64,000 nt of DNA from Sisyra terminalis (lineage: Eukaryota; Arthropoda; Insecta; Neuroptera; Sisyridae), in assembly GCA_958496175.1 (NCBI GenBank), contig OY292274.1, positions 55,872,630 through 55,936,629 on the forward strand, in the 5' to 3' direction. Made by a program: the position numbers and the translations under genes. Of this stretch, positions 35,225 to 46,260 are shown piece by piece (position 1 is the first letter of the stretch; every line of letters starts with the position of its first letter). The notes below the pieces were generated by a model. That model was not told the DNA's origin. It searched no databases and saw only the letters and a list, made by a program, of their open reading frames with translations.

Positions 35225-38200
35225 GTGAAGGATCTGAACATCCGCTGCTTTTACGGTGAATTCAATATTTTCTGAACCGTAGCAAAGGTGTAATAAAGCG
35301 ATCGACACTAAATAATTTGAAATAGAAAAAAATTTACTCTGAAAAATTATGAATGTTTTGTTTTATAATACATCTAAATTAGATTAAATTGTCCAAGAAA
35401 ATATGGATTAAAGGGTTTACTAATTTTTCCAATGTTATAACATTTCAACTGACGCCAATGGACAGAAGTGATTAATTTAAATTGATACCTCTAAAATTAT
35501 AAATGGGGAACATGAAAGTAATAATACTACATATTACATATTCTTGAGGGTGAGCTTTGAAGTGTAATTTAAACACAAGCGGTTCATTTTTGAATGAAAA
35601 GTCAAATGTTGCTATAATAATGCACAATCAAACTCTCAAACAAAGACTATCAAATAAATTTTTGATTAATAATTGCAAGTCAAAGGCAATTTTGAGACTG
35701 GCAATAGGCCATGCATTTTTAACGCATCTCCACTTGAATGAATACTAATGCAATGGAAAACTGCATTGAATGAGAAGAACTATTAGTAAGTTTTATTGTT
35801 TTTTTATCTGATGCCAATTTACTGTCTCATTAAGTATTTATATTTCAACTGAATTAACGGAAAAAGAAGTATGACTTCCAAAAAAAAAAATAGTTGTTCT
35901 TTGAAAATGTAAAATTTATTATTACAAGAATTTGATTATATCACATTTGAAGTACCTTTTTTGCTACATGCTTTGACAAGTTTAAATTATTAAATTTGTT
36001 TTGGCTTTTTTTAAAATGAAAATAATTCTTTACTGATATCTGTTTGATATAAAAAAATACAAAAACTTTCGTTAATCGATTTCATTGTCAGCTTTTTAAA
36101 ATTTGCATTTCATATCTGCATATTAAGCACCATTTTCTTTCCCAATTTTTTTCGGTTTCTGGCGCCCTTAATGTTACAGAATTTTTCTGCAGATATAATG
36201 GATTGTTATGCAGGAATTATTTAACCAGATGAATTGGAAAAACAAAACTTATATTTTTTTCACCAAGTCATAATTACCAAACCTTTTACGAACCATTTGC
36301 CCCTTTGCGAGTAAGAATATGTTCTTATTTTTTTAATTGAACAGGCAATACCATTATCAATCTCCAACTCTCCGGAAATAATCACTATGCAATAATCACT
36401 ATTCAAAATTGTATTTTGAAAACTCTCACTTGTATTGATTATTACCATTATTGATTTACATTTATTATTAACTATAAGTTATGAAATTAGGTATTGTTGA
36501 CAGTATTAAAGAATTCAGTTGTTAATTCAAGTGCTCCTTCAGGCTGATCTTTTATCGAATTGTAACTGTAGTATATTTTGTATTCTCCAGAAAGTTTGGC
36601 AATTGAGTTATTGTTAGTTTTATCAACATCTTTGTTCATAACAAATTAATTTTAATTAGCCTTGCAATTACCATATTCTTAATCAATAATATTATCGCTA
36701 GAAATTTTACTTTACAGCAATTCAATTTCCTCCATTGTATGTTCCAGTTAACCGTGTCTGATTTTAAAAAATAGTTAGCAAATTTTGACATTGAAACTCG
36801 ATAAGAGATTGTTTGATTATTTTAAAAATGATTGATGTAAAAATAGAATAATAATTGATAGTAATTGTCATATTAGTATAGTATAGTTATTATATTAGTT
36901 ATATTCATACTGGCACATACTTAAAATTTACATCAACACATGGCGCAACTATTTTTTTGTGAGCTTTTTCAGTTTTTCGTGGAAATTTGCGTTTTTCTAT
37001 TGAAGACAACTTTACAATTAATCTTAATAACAAAACTCTATTGAATTACAAATTTTCATCAAAATCGTTACAGCTGTTTTCAGAAACCATAACACATACA
37101 AGAAAAGGTCGATTAATATATAAAACTAGATAATTTGTTTACTGCGCACCAAATGAATTGCTACGGCGCACAGTTTGGGAAATCCTGGTTTAACCAATTA
37201 TTAATAACGTTTAAGAAAATAGAATTAGTACTATCAAAAGTTTTTTTAAATCGGAATTTTCAAGCTAATTGCATATTGAATGATATATAAGATTTCTTAG
37301 TCTGGAAAAATTGTCTACGACGTTCAGCATATTTTCCTGTCACCAATCATTATACTATAAACGAAAAGGGCTAATCGTTAACTGGGCGTATCCCGCTAAA
37401 CTAAAGCGTATGGTAATAGTAAAAGTACGCTATATCTCGTCGATAGATGTACATAGGAGTAGTAAACTATATTCGGATATAAAAAAATTGAAAAATGTTA
37501 TTTTTTTGGGGAATATTAATAAAAAATTAAAAAACAATGATTGATTGATTCAAATAAATGTTCTTATGTAATTTCCAAGAATTTATAATATTTTTTTTTT
37601 ATGTTTAAATAAAGTGTGAAATGCACTTTTTCTTATTTTTTCGAAATAAAATTTTATGGTTTTAAACGTATTTGCTCGTATCTCATTAATCATTTTAATA
37701 AGACTATAACTGCCGAAAATTCTATTTAAAGTACAATTTAATGCCATATTATGTAAACATTTACGGGTCTACGAACACGAATTAATTTTAATAGAATACT
37801 TACAAATTTATGATAAAATGCAAACAATGAAATATTTTTAAATAGAAAAAAAAATATCTCAGATAATGAAAAGATGATGTTTCTTAAGCAAAGATTTTCT
37901 TTTGACTCCCCAAGAGACTAGCGAATATGAAATCTTAAATTTACCGAAGGACTTTTGCGTTTTGAAGAACAAATAAAATATAAAATTTCTTGCCAATATA
38001 TTTGAAAATGTAATGTTTAAATGTATATACTTTTTTTATCAATTACCTTGAATATACATATTATATTTATTTAATATGTTCACGTAAGCATTGAAAATAT
38101 TTTCATACTAACAAAACAGACCATTTTTGTATCAATCAATCATTAGAAATTTCATTTTCCGCTATTTTTTATCAATAAAGTGAAGGTGTTACTGTCAAAT

Positions 38201-40365
38201 CCTTGGGGACATTACTTACCAGCTTGGTTATAGAAGTTTTACTGCGCTTTGAATGCTATTCCTTTGAAAGCTCGTTCATCTGACTAAGCTTCCTTATTCA
38301 AGCGCAGCTATTTAAGAAAACCACCCGGTGAAAAGGATGCCAAAATGTATTCATTGAAAACAGATTGACTCCCTTTTGTACATAATGATTTTTACTTGTT
38401 TTTATTTGTTTCATCAACATTTCCGTTTTATATTCAGTAGTTCTGTTTTTATGCTCGTATTATATATTGAGCTGTTCCCGTAGGATTTTGACCAAAATTC
38501 ATGAGAAATTTATCAACATAAAAGAGAAATTAGTCTTATTTGAATTAAATTCTTGACAAATTGATGTATTTTTTGTTCAGAAAAAATGATTGAAAAAGGG
38601 AAATTTAGTTTATGTGGACATTTTCGATTGGTCGTGATTGAATATATTTTTTTCGTCGGCACACAAAAGTATTTTAATTTGAAATAAAAAGAAATATTAT
38701 TTTTTTTTTTTTGAAAAAGAGAGCTTAGTTCAGTTCAATGGTTTCGCAAATAAAAAAATAAATGTTCAGTGAATGCTATTAAAATTGAATTTTAAATCAA
38801 TACACATACCTAAGAAAAGAAGAGATCGGAAAATAAATTGTGTTCAGCTGTTTAATTTTCAGGAAGCATATGTTTTTTTGATATGTAGAGATGCGACTAA
38901 TGGACCATGACGAAAAGATATTCGTCTTTTTCTCTCATTTTATTTCATGTTCTGGAACAAAATGTAAATGCATTAAACAAATACTCCCCGTCTTCTATAT
39001 ATGTATATCTGTAAAGTATGGTCGGGACGGTGAGAGGAACATCCATTTATTACAGCACCCTGTATGACTGGATAAGTATATATGTATGTGTACACGAAAA
39101 GAAAAACTTATTCGATTTCTGTCTTTTAATGTCTTATATGGTTTTCATTTTACTTGAGTTTCGCCCCTACTGTAATTTTGAAGAATTGTATAGTCACAAA
39201 AGATAGCGCCCATTCTTTACATTCACATCTCCCTTCTTTTGACTCACTTTTTTGATCACAATGATGAAAAATTCACTTTGAGCTTTATACATAGATCATT
39301 GAATTGTTTGTTTATCACTGGTTTTCTTTTGTGACTTCCCGTGATTGACTATTAAAAAATGGGGAAAGATTAGAGTTAACTTTTATCATCATTTTGACTT
39401 TTACATTTCTTACTATTAGAGTAACCATTATATTTAATCGATCGTAAAATTATGTTAACTAGTAAATTTAGAAAAACGTTAACCCATATAATCATTACAA
39501 AGAGAGCAAATTTCAAAAACTTAAAAGATTAAAAACTTATTCTAAAACTTTTCCATGAATATAATTGTCCATCGCATTTTTTTGAATCTTTTAATAAGTA
39601 GTAACCAATTAACTCGATTTAATTGATATCACTTATATCTTTGCACACATGAAACAAAATTACCATTCTTTTTTTGTTAATTGCAAGTTTGATTTTATGA
39701 TTCAATATCTTTGAAGTTTTAAGGGCCATGTCCTAAACGCTAATCTTAATGATAAGATTTGTTATTGTTTATATTTTTCATTAAACTTGGCAGATAAGTA
39801 CAAAAAAATTATTTGCTATAAGAAGTGATAATTATATGTTATGTTAACGATTAGCTCAAATAAGGTATTTCATGAAGACGAAATGAATAATAAATCCCTA
39901 TAGGATTTAAAACTTAAGACTAACTAATTATGATTTTTTTTCCTACGAAAACATGACCTTATATGAAAACTTCGGTTTCGGTCGAAACTGAGATTGATAT
40001 CAAATTCGGTTTTGGTTTCAATTTCGGCCGTAAATAATAATTTCGGTCGGACATTACAAATAAGTAATTTAAAAATATTTATCTAAACTCTAGATTCGCA
40101 ATCAAGAACCGATGTGGTATGAACTTGTTTTAATGGGAGAAATTTTCCGTAAAACTTGAGAAAATTTGATTAATATTTAAAATTAAGAATTAATAAAAAT
40201 CTTAGGCCCGTAAAGTAAAACTACGAAGCAACAATCGGCCCAATGGTAAATTAAAGAGAATTAAATAATGATAATCAAAAGTTACGCTTAAAATTTAAAA
40301 AAATAATCTTGAATAATTGAATTTAATAGTTGTCAGTATTGAAGTTCCTTAACGCGATTATTTTG
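35225..40365. other. Intronic stretch without recognised genes
   Basis: AT-rich. A short imperfect inverted pair (CTGCGCTTTGAAT near 38241 and ATTCAAGCGCAG near 38297) and a cluster of CGGTTTCGG-type repeats at 39970-40055 are the only structures noted. Confidence 0.45.
39970..40055. repeat. Cluster of TTTCGGT repeats (possible transposon end)
   Basis: ACTTCGGTTTCGGTCGAAAC, ATTCGGTTTTGGTTTC, AATTTCGGCCG and TTTCGGTCGG follow one another within 90 bp. Such arrays are common in subterminal regions of insect MITEs. No partner end was located. Confidence 0.35.
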
Positions 40366-40590
40366 GGCTCAAGTGTACTTTAGCACACCCACAATCTGGC
40401 AAAGTTGTATTTTCGACTTTGTTTTTAATTTAATTCGCGATGTTTTTGTTATTTCAATTTTAATATGGTATAATTCTCTCTTTTGAGGGTAAATTTTCAT
40501 TATAGGCCGATTTAATCGCGAATTAAATTAAAAAAATAGTCGAAAATGCAACGTTGTCAGATTATGGGTGTGTTAAAGTACAAATGAGCC
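40366..40590. mobile_element. Foldback MITE, copy 1
   Basis: A 225-bp near-palindrome. The left arm begins GGCTCAAGTGTACTTTAGCA; the reverse complement of the right end begins GGCTCATTTGTACTTTAACA. Pairing continues for roughly 75 bp per arm (both include ATTTTCGACT and TTTAATTTAATTCGCGAT). The middle holds GGTAAATTTTCATTATAGGC. A diverged copy is at 57492-57730. No coding capacity. Confidence 0.82.
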
Positions 40591-42187
40591 GCTTTTTGTT
40601 TTAATATAAAAAAAATAATTAATAATCAAACTTGGAGAAGTTTTTAAGAATTTGTAATTTGTAATAAATCATGATTTCAAAATGAACACTTGACATTATT
40701 TTTATTTATTTTTTTTTATTTGCTTGGGACGAATGTACTCTTAGTGGTTCATTAAATCTATTGCACATCACTCAAAAAGTCTGTTTTGTCACTTTTGATT
40801 TAAGACTCTTCGTCGTTTTTGTATTTACGAAGAAGCTGTCTTATTTCAGTTCCAAGATAAATGATACCCAAATCATTGTATGCATCCTTTTTAATGTACT
40901 ACGCCGGTTTTTATAAGCTTTGAGTCCCTCTTTTTGTGAATAAACTTATTTCATTGCACTTTTTTGGTAACCACTATTAACCAAACTGCGATTCTCCTCT
41001 TTCATTTACGGTAATTCCTTTTCTAATTGAATCTTCAAAGCTTAGATTTAACAAATTTGCTCAATGGTTTAGCTAAATGAAACTTAGGTAAAGCAATTGG
41101 TTCACATAATGAGATTTAATGCAATGTGACCTATTTGGCGCATATCATTGAAACGGACTGGCTTCGTCATTGCACCAGGAAGGTGTTACGTGGTGGTCAA
41201 CGTCAGCAGCCACATACTCGTCGGAGGTCAGGAGGTCAGTTTTCTCCACTAGAACATACTGTTACAGTGTCCACTTCTATATTATATGTCGACATGTCAC
41301 GTTATACTACCTTGACGACGCGCTATACTACCACCTCTTTTATATTGGCTTTGAATTATTTCCGTGGATCAATGTCCAACTGCATGTAACTGCATTGCTT
41401 CGATTCGTGTCTTTCTGTATTATTTATTACAATTAACTTCCATTTAATCTTGGCGTTTTTATTAAAACTGAAAAGCAAAAAAGGTAATTTACATTTGAAA
41501 GTTAATTAATACAACCGTTTCAACTTTCATAAGAAATTTAATCGAATTTGAAATTACCAATGGTGTTTATAAATATTTATTATAAATCAAATTCAATCAT
41601 ATATTATATTTATATAAACCATTTATATTTCAGTTCCTTTTCTTAGTTTAAAAGGCATATGAAAATAATTTCTGTAGTTACAGTAGTGGCCAAAAATTTT
41701 GAGATTTTCTTTTTTTTTCTTTTACTATCCTAGAAGAGATATTTTTGTCGTTGATTAAAAATCTGTAACAAAATAATGTAACTTAAGGATATTACGATGG
41801 TGGATTTATGGGAACCTGAGATTTTAAAATTAATTAGGCGGAACTGTTTTGAAACTTGGAGGTGAAGTATAGGATTTAAAAGCTAAGGATTGGTCTAACG
41901 AACTAATAAAAATTTCGGAGTTTAGAAATTTGTCCCTCGGATCAGCTAAACATAAATTTAGAACACATACGGAATATGAAACTAACTTAATACTAAAAAA
42001 GGCAATTGTTTTCTGTGCATAAAAGTTAGTAGTTGTATCTTCAATTAAGCTTCTCGAATATGGGGTCGAAATTCCATAACATGGACTAAGAAAAGAGCGT
42101 TGAAATAATATAACTCCGTATCGTATTACTTTCATATATTTAAGTAAACAATACAATGTTATGAAAAAATTAATATTAAGTAATGAA
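40591..42187. other. Intronic stretch with a GC-elevated block
   Basis: Mostly AT-rich. The block 41120-41345 is distinctly less AT-rich and begins near TGTTACGTGGTGGTCAACG, which looks like an LTR start, but no TATA box, LTR end or target duplication was found. Two overlapping + frames (41126-41389 and 41170-41436) cross it; neither shows a domain. Confidence 0.35.
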
Positions 42188-42912
42188 GGGGGGAAGCTGG
42201 TCTAGAGCGTGAAAAAATGGGCATAATTTATGAATTTTTTGTGACTCAACAAAAAGATCAATCGAAAATCTGTGGAAATGGTTTTATAATTTAGGTTTTA
42301 ATATACAAATACAATTTTTTTCGTGTCAATTAAATTCAAAATGGCGGCTGTCCAGCATTTCTTCGGAGGCGTCTCATTTTTTAGACGGGTCCATGGCCGA
42401 AGATGTAACCTCCTTAATTTTGGTCTTGGAACAAAATCTTGAAAAATTTTAGTTTGTATGTAACAACAGCAAGAGACGTACGTAGAATTTTTTCGATATT
42501 TTATTTTTCACGAAATGGTGCACGTTTGAACAAAACATTAAATTTTCACTGTAAAAAACGACAAAATTTTTTATTAAAAAAAACTATGCAATATAAAAAA
42601 ACATCCTTCGTACGTCCCCGGAGAAAAGTATTTCGAATGTACTGTCAAAATTTCGTATAGATCGGTGAAGATTTTCTCGAATTATGTCTTCGGCCAGTTC
42701 AAAAAAAGTGATTTCGAGAAAAACGCGTTTAAAGTTTTAAGCACTATAAAATCATATTAAATGCGTATATACCTTTAATCTGCGAAAGTTTGGGCATTTA
42801 GACAATTTTTTCCGGAATCCATCCTTTGGTAAGTTATTTTTAAGACCCTAAAGTACCTTTTAGACAAAAAAAAATTTTTGTTTCTTCAAAATTCTAGACC
42901 AGCTTCCCCCCC
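42188..42912. mobile_element. TTAA-target MITE, copy 2
   Basis: The right flank is TTAA (42913-42916) and the left flank TGAA (42184-42187), a one-base change. The ends are GGGGGGAAGCTGGTCTAGA and TCTAGACCAGCTTCCCCC. It is 725 bp and highly similar to 34524-35220, but retains an extra block of about 45 bp around 42368-42416 that copy 1 lacks, and does not have copy 1's 14-bp tandem duplication. The high similarity suggests fairly recent activity. Confidence 0.85.
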
Positions 42913-43186
42913 TTAAACAAAGAAATAAAAGTAAATTATTACATTGTTATAATTTTCCCGGTTGAAATAGCTTCTTCTTAGTATAGTTTGGTTTGTCTTC
43001 GTCTCTGTAATAACGCCCTCTAGTATTGCGTTCTCCTAATGCGACTCAATTACTAAAATTTTTATATTTTTTGAGCATTACTTGTATAATACATAAATTC
43101 TCTATTTTCAACTGTAAATAAACCTTTAAAAAAAATGGTGTCCGACGCCTGACCGACATTATAGGATATGCTCTTGAGAGTAACTA

Positions 43187-43810
43187 CAATCCCTGGCCAT
43201 ATTATTAAACGCACTTAAGATTTAATACAAAATATACATATTCTACTAAATTAAATTTAATATTGTTAACTTTTTACAGTATAAAAAGTTGTATTAATTT
43301 TAAAGAAATATATTTTTTGGATAAAGGTAAAACCTTGTCTATTATTTCTACTACCCAACTTTAAGATAATAGCCTTTATTTGAAACCCATTGAAAATATA
43401 CGGAATTGGCTGAAGAAAAAAGTAGCTAAAGAGGTGGTCACAACTGAAAAATAGCTCTTTGAAAAAATATTCACGTATGGTATCATCATCCACAAATATA
43501 GTAGATGGTATTGTCCTACATAGACAGCATACTGCGCAGAATGGGAACTTAAATATCAGTAAATGGGCTTTCAATTAAATATTTAGCAATTCAGCTCACC
43601 ATAATTAAGAAGATGTTTAATTAATTTGATGTTAAAAATTTATTTTTAGTAAATATGATTTTTGGTCACACTAGTTGGTAATAAGTGTAATAAATAAAAT
43701 TTGTACAGGAAAGTTAAACTCAATCAAAAATATGGATCCAAAATAAAATAGCTCTTACTATAGGTCTTATACAAAACCTATAGTGCGTCTATTAATATGG
43801 CCAGGGACTG
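43187..43810 (+). mobile_element. Internally deleted Tc1-like element
   Basis: The element lies between TA at 43185-43186 and TA at 43811-43812. The left end reads CAATCCCTGGCCATATTATT and the reverse complement of the right end CAGTCCCTGGCCATATTAAT, with pairing continuing into ACGCAC. At 624 bp it is less than half a full Tc1 element. The + strand keeps the C-terminal part of the transposase (next entry). Confidence 0.82.
43384..43570 (+). pseudogene. Tc1 transposase C-terminal remnant
   Basis: The + strand encodes PIENIRNWLKKKVAKEVVTT, then LFEKIF, matching the Tc1 block 'LNPIENLW..LKR.V' that carries the third catalytic acidic residue (the Glu of PIEN). Further on, a stop-containing stretch resembles the 'LV.SMPRR...V....G' tail. 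Stops and shifts are present. The 102-residue frame on the opposite strand (43266-43574) is a shadow of this. Confidence 0.75.
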
Positions 43811-44169
43811 TAGGTTGGGAGCCTCTGATCTAGCCCAATGTTGTATGCTATACCCTCCTTTATACGAGTATTTTAGGGTGTTTTTCAAATTTCATTCAAA
43901 GTATTTCCGCATTATTTAATAATCAGTATTTAGTGCAATTCAGCTTTGTCACACCCGAACATACCTTTAATTGTAATCGACATTTTATAGAGAGAAACAG
44001 AAGAGCGCTGGATAATGTTTAATTTATGTATACAGTAGGAAGTTTTCCATGCAATATTTAGTAATTGATTCATTTCGATTTAGAATGAAGCATTTATTTC
44101 AATTTAAGTGAACCTATTTTTGTGTGAGTGGTCAGTTATTCGCTCGTTTATTATGTATTCAGAGTAAAA

Positions 44170-44525
44170 TATAGACATGTATGTATAGTGACAGGTCATG
44201 GTTGTCGAAAGGTGACACTGGAGGTTTGCAAAGCCATGGGTAACAACGATGGGTTTGAGTCGTGTGACGCCAACATTGGCCGCGTGCAGTGCTGATGTGA
44301 CCGGTAGTTGTACGTGACATCTCCCGGAAATTGCATTCCGGACTCAGTATTCCGGTTACACCCACAAGTATTCATTCTACTCTTCTCTAAACGTGGACAC
44401 ACAAATATAATGCAAAACATGCACAACGAAATGCTCAGCACGATGCAACCATTATTTCTACAGTGATTAAATACGTAGCACCGAAAGCTCTTATGACCGA
44501 AAATAACATCGTCGGTGGACAAGAA
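44170..44525 (-). other. GC-elevated island of unknown nature
   Basis: About 350 bp with clearly more G+C than the surrounding DNA. Two minus-strand frames overlap here: 44196-44522 (108 residues, nine Cys, with a hydrophobic stretch CIVLSISLCMFCIIFVC) and 44159-44365 (68 residues). I recognise no domain in either, and no pair of splice sites singles one out. Possibilities are a nested gene exon, a transposon fragment, or a conserved regulatory element. Confidence 0.3.
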
Positions 44526-45152
44526 GACATATTATAATGGCACTGTTAAAAATAAAAGAAAAATGTTTGTTTTCCTTATCATTATCAAATATGCTGCGGC
44601 ATTTACTTCCTTTTTATTCTTTTCAAAAAAAGAAATGTTTACTTTTAGTTAAATAACAATAATTTTTTGTTTTTCAAATATATATAATTTTTGTACACGC
44701 ATAATCAACAAAAAACTTTTTTTTACTTTCATTTCTATTGAAAAAACTTTTTTTACGTTAAACAAAACATCGAAAAAACAACACGGAAAATCGATTTTTC
44801 AACATTTGAACAGCTTACTGTATGTATAGTGTTCCATACTTTATAATGTGTAAAATAAAATATGAAATATGTTTGACAAAAAAAAATTGTATGAAAGGGA
44901 CATAGCATAAAGTAGATACTTATTAATCACTTAATGGTTTAAAAAAACTTTTAAACACGGTCGCTATTATCAGTCTTCACAATATATCAAAAACAAATCA
45001 GTGAATTGCTTTTTTTGTTGTTGTCATTCCCTTCAATACGGTTCTCCGAATAACTTTGCCTTCGAATAACTTCTTGCATGAATGAACTTTCCCCAAAATT
45101 TAAAAGCTATTTTCGAACTTAAAATGTAACAATCGTTAAAAAAAGTCCGATA

Positions 45153-45673
45153 TAGGATTCAAAAAAATAAAGAAAAGGAAAGGATATTTCATAGATAATC
45201 ATTATAGTTATATGTACAATAGGGTCTCTGTTATTTCCCAAATTGGGTTTTGTTCTGCAAACGCCCTCCAAATTTTCAGGTTATGACCTAAAAAAATATC
45301 AGACCAGACCAGCCCTTTATATTCACATTAACCCGGGCCTAAATCATAATACATTTCCCATTTAAATAACATAGGATTTTTGCATTTTTTGCAGTTAATT
45401 TTTTTCACGGAAACAAATGTAGCTAAAAATATTTGAACAGCTCTACAAAAAAGATCTGAATCCTCTTTTCGATAAACTTTACCGTTTAAAAGTTACTCAA
45501 CAATAAAGAAGTATTCATAATCAAATTCATTGTTTTCCTATTAACCTGAAAATTTAGGGGGCGTTTGCAGAACAAAACCCAATTTGGGAAATAACGGACC
45601 CCCTATTGTACATATAACTATAATGATGTATCTATGAAATATCCTTTCCTTTTCTTTATTCTTTTGAATCCTA
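45153..45673. repeat. Large imperfect palindrome (131-bp arms)
   Basis: The arm 45153-45283 (flank plus hAT left end) pairs with 45542-45673. By eye only about half a dozen differences separate the arms. The spacer of about 258 bp is the rest of the element. Confidence 0.85.
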
Positions 45674-45737
45674 CCTGAAAATTAGGGGGGGGGCGTTTGC
45701 TGAACAAAACCCAATTTGGGAAATAATGGACACCCTA
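45220..45737. mobile_element. hAT element containing an inverted copy of its own left end and flank
   Basis: The outer ends are TAGGGTCTCTGTTATTTCCC and, on the right, GGGAAATAATGGACACCCTA. They are flanked by a perfect 8-bp target duplication ATGTACAA (45212-45219 and 45738-45745). Inside, 45542-45605 is an inverted copy of the left terminus, and 45606-45673 is an inverted copy of the genomic flank 45153-45219, including the target duplication. So the interior contains host DNA that lies outside the left end. The termini belong to the same broad family as 24310-25337. Confidence 0.8.
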
Positions 45738-46099
45738 ATGTACAATCCGAATTGCGTACATTTGGTATTACGTATTTACGTTGAGTGAAAGAAGGTCTCT
45801 CATACATGACTACAGAAAATAAGTCCAAATCTTACTATCACCCCCAATTGATGAACTAACAGAATTCAGAGAAAATTGATTCTGGAAAATGGTCATTCAA
45901 GAGATGAAATTTCAAAAAATCGGCCAGCAACCCTTTTTGTTTTTGGCCAGACCAAATTCATGATAGCCAAATTCTTAATACTAGCGATTTCTATTGCTTT
46001 TTAGCGTGAAAAAACGCAACTGGAAGTTTAACTAATGTGATATTTTTCTTCATTTTTACATTTTTCGTATCTTTTGCTTCTGTCCTTTCACCTCTATAA

Positions 46100-46215
46100 G
46101 CTTGGTGATATTACCTATGTTAGGTGTGCTGTTTCAGGCAATGAGTGCCCAATCAGCTCCCATATACGGTTAAACCATCGTATGGAGGATCTTCCTCGAC
46201 TAAGTTTGCCTTCCA
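46100..46215 (-). pseudogene. Possible non-LTR retrotransposon fragment
   Basis: The minus strand encodes GKLSRGRSSIRWFNRIWELI, similar to the 'GKRSRGRP..RW.D.I' block found near the end of the second ORF in several insect LINE clades. The match is short and has no confirmed neighbours, so the call is tentative. Confidence 0.35.
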
Positions 46216-46260
46216 CTATACCTTCAATTATAAATAGTTCCAATTCTTCAGTTCTCTGAT

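Noticed and set aside
43266..43574. 102-residue minus-strand frame
   Set aside because: It is the shadow of a Tc1 transposase remnant read on the + strand.
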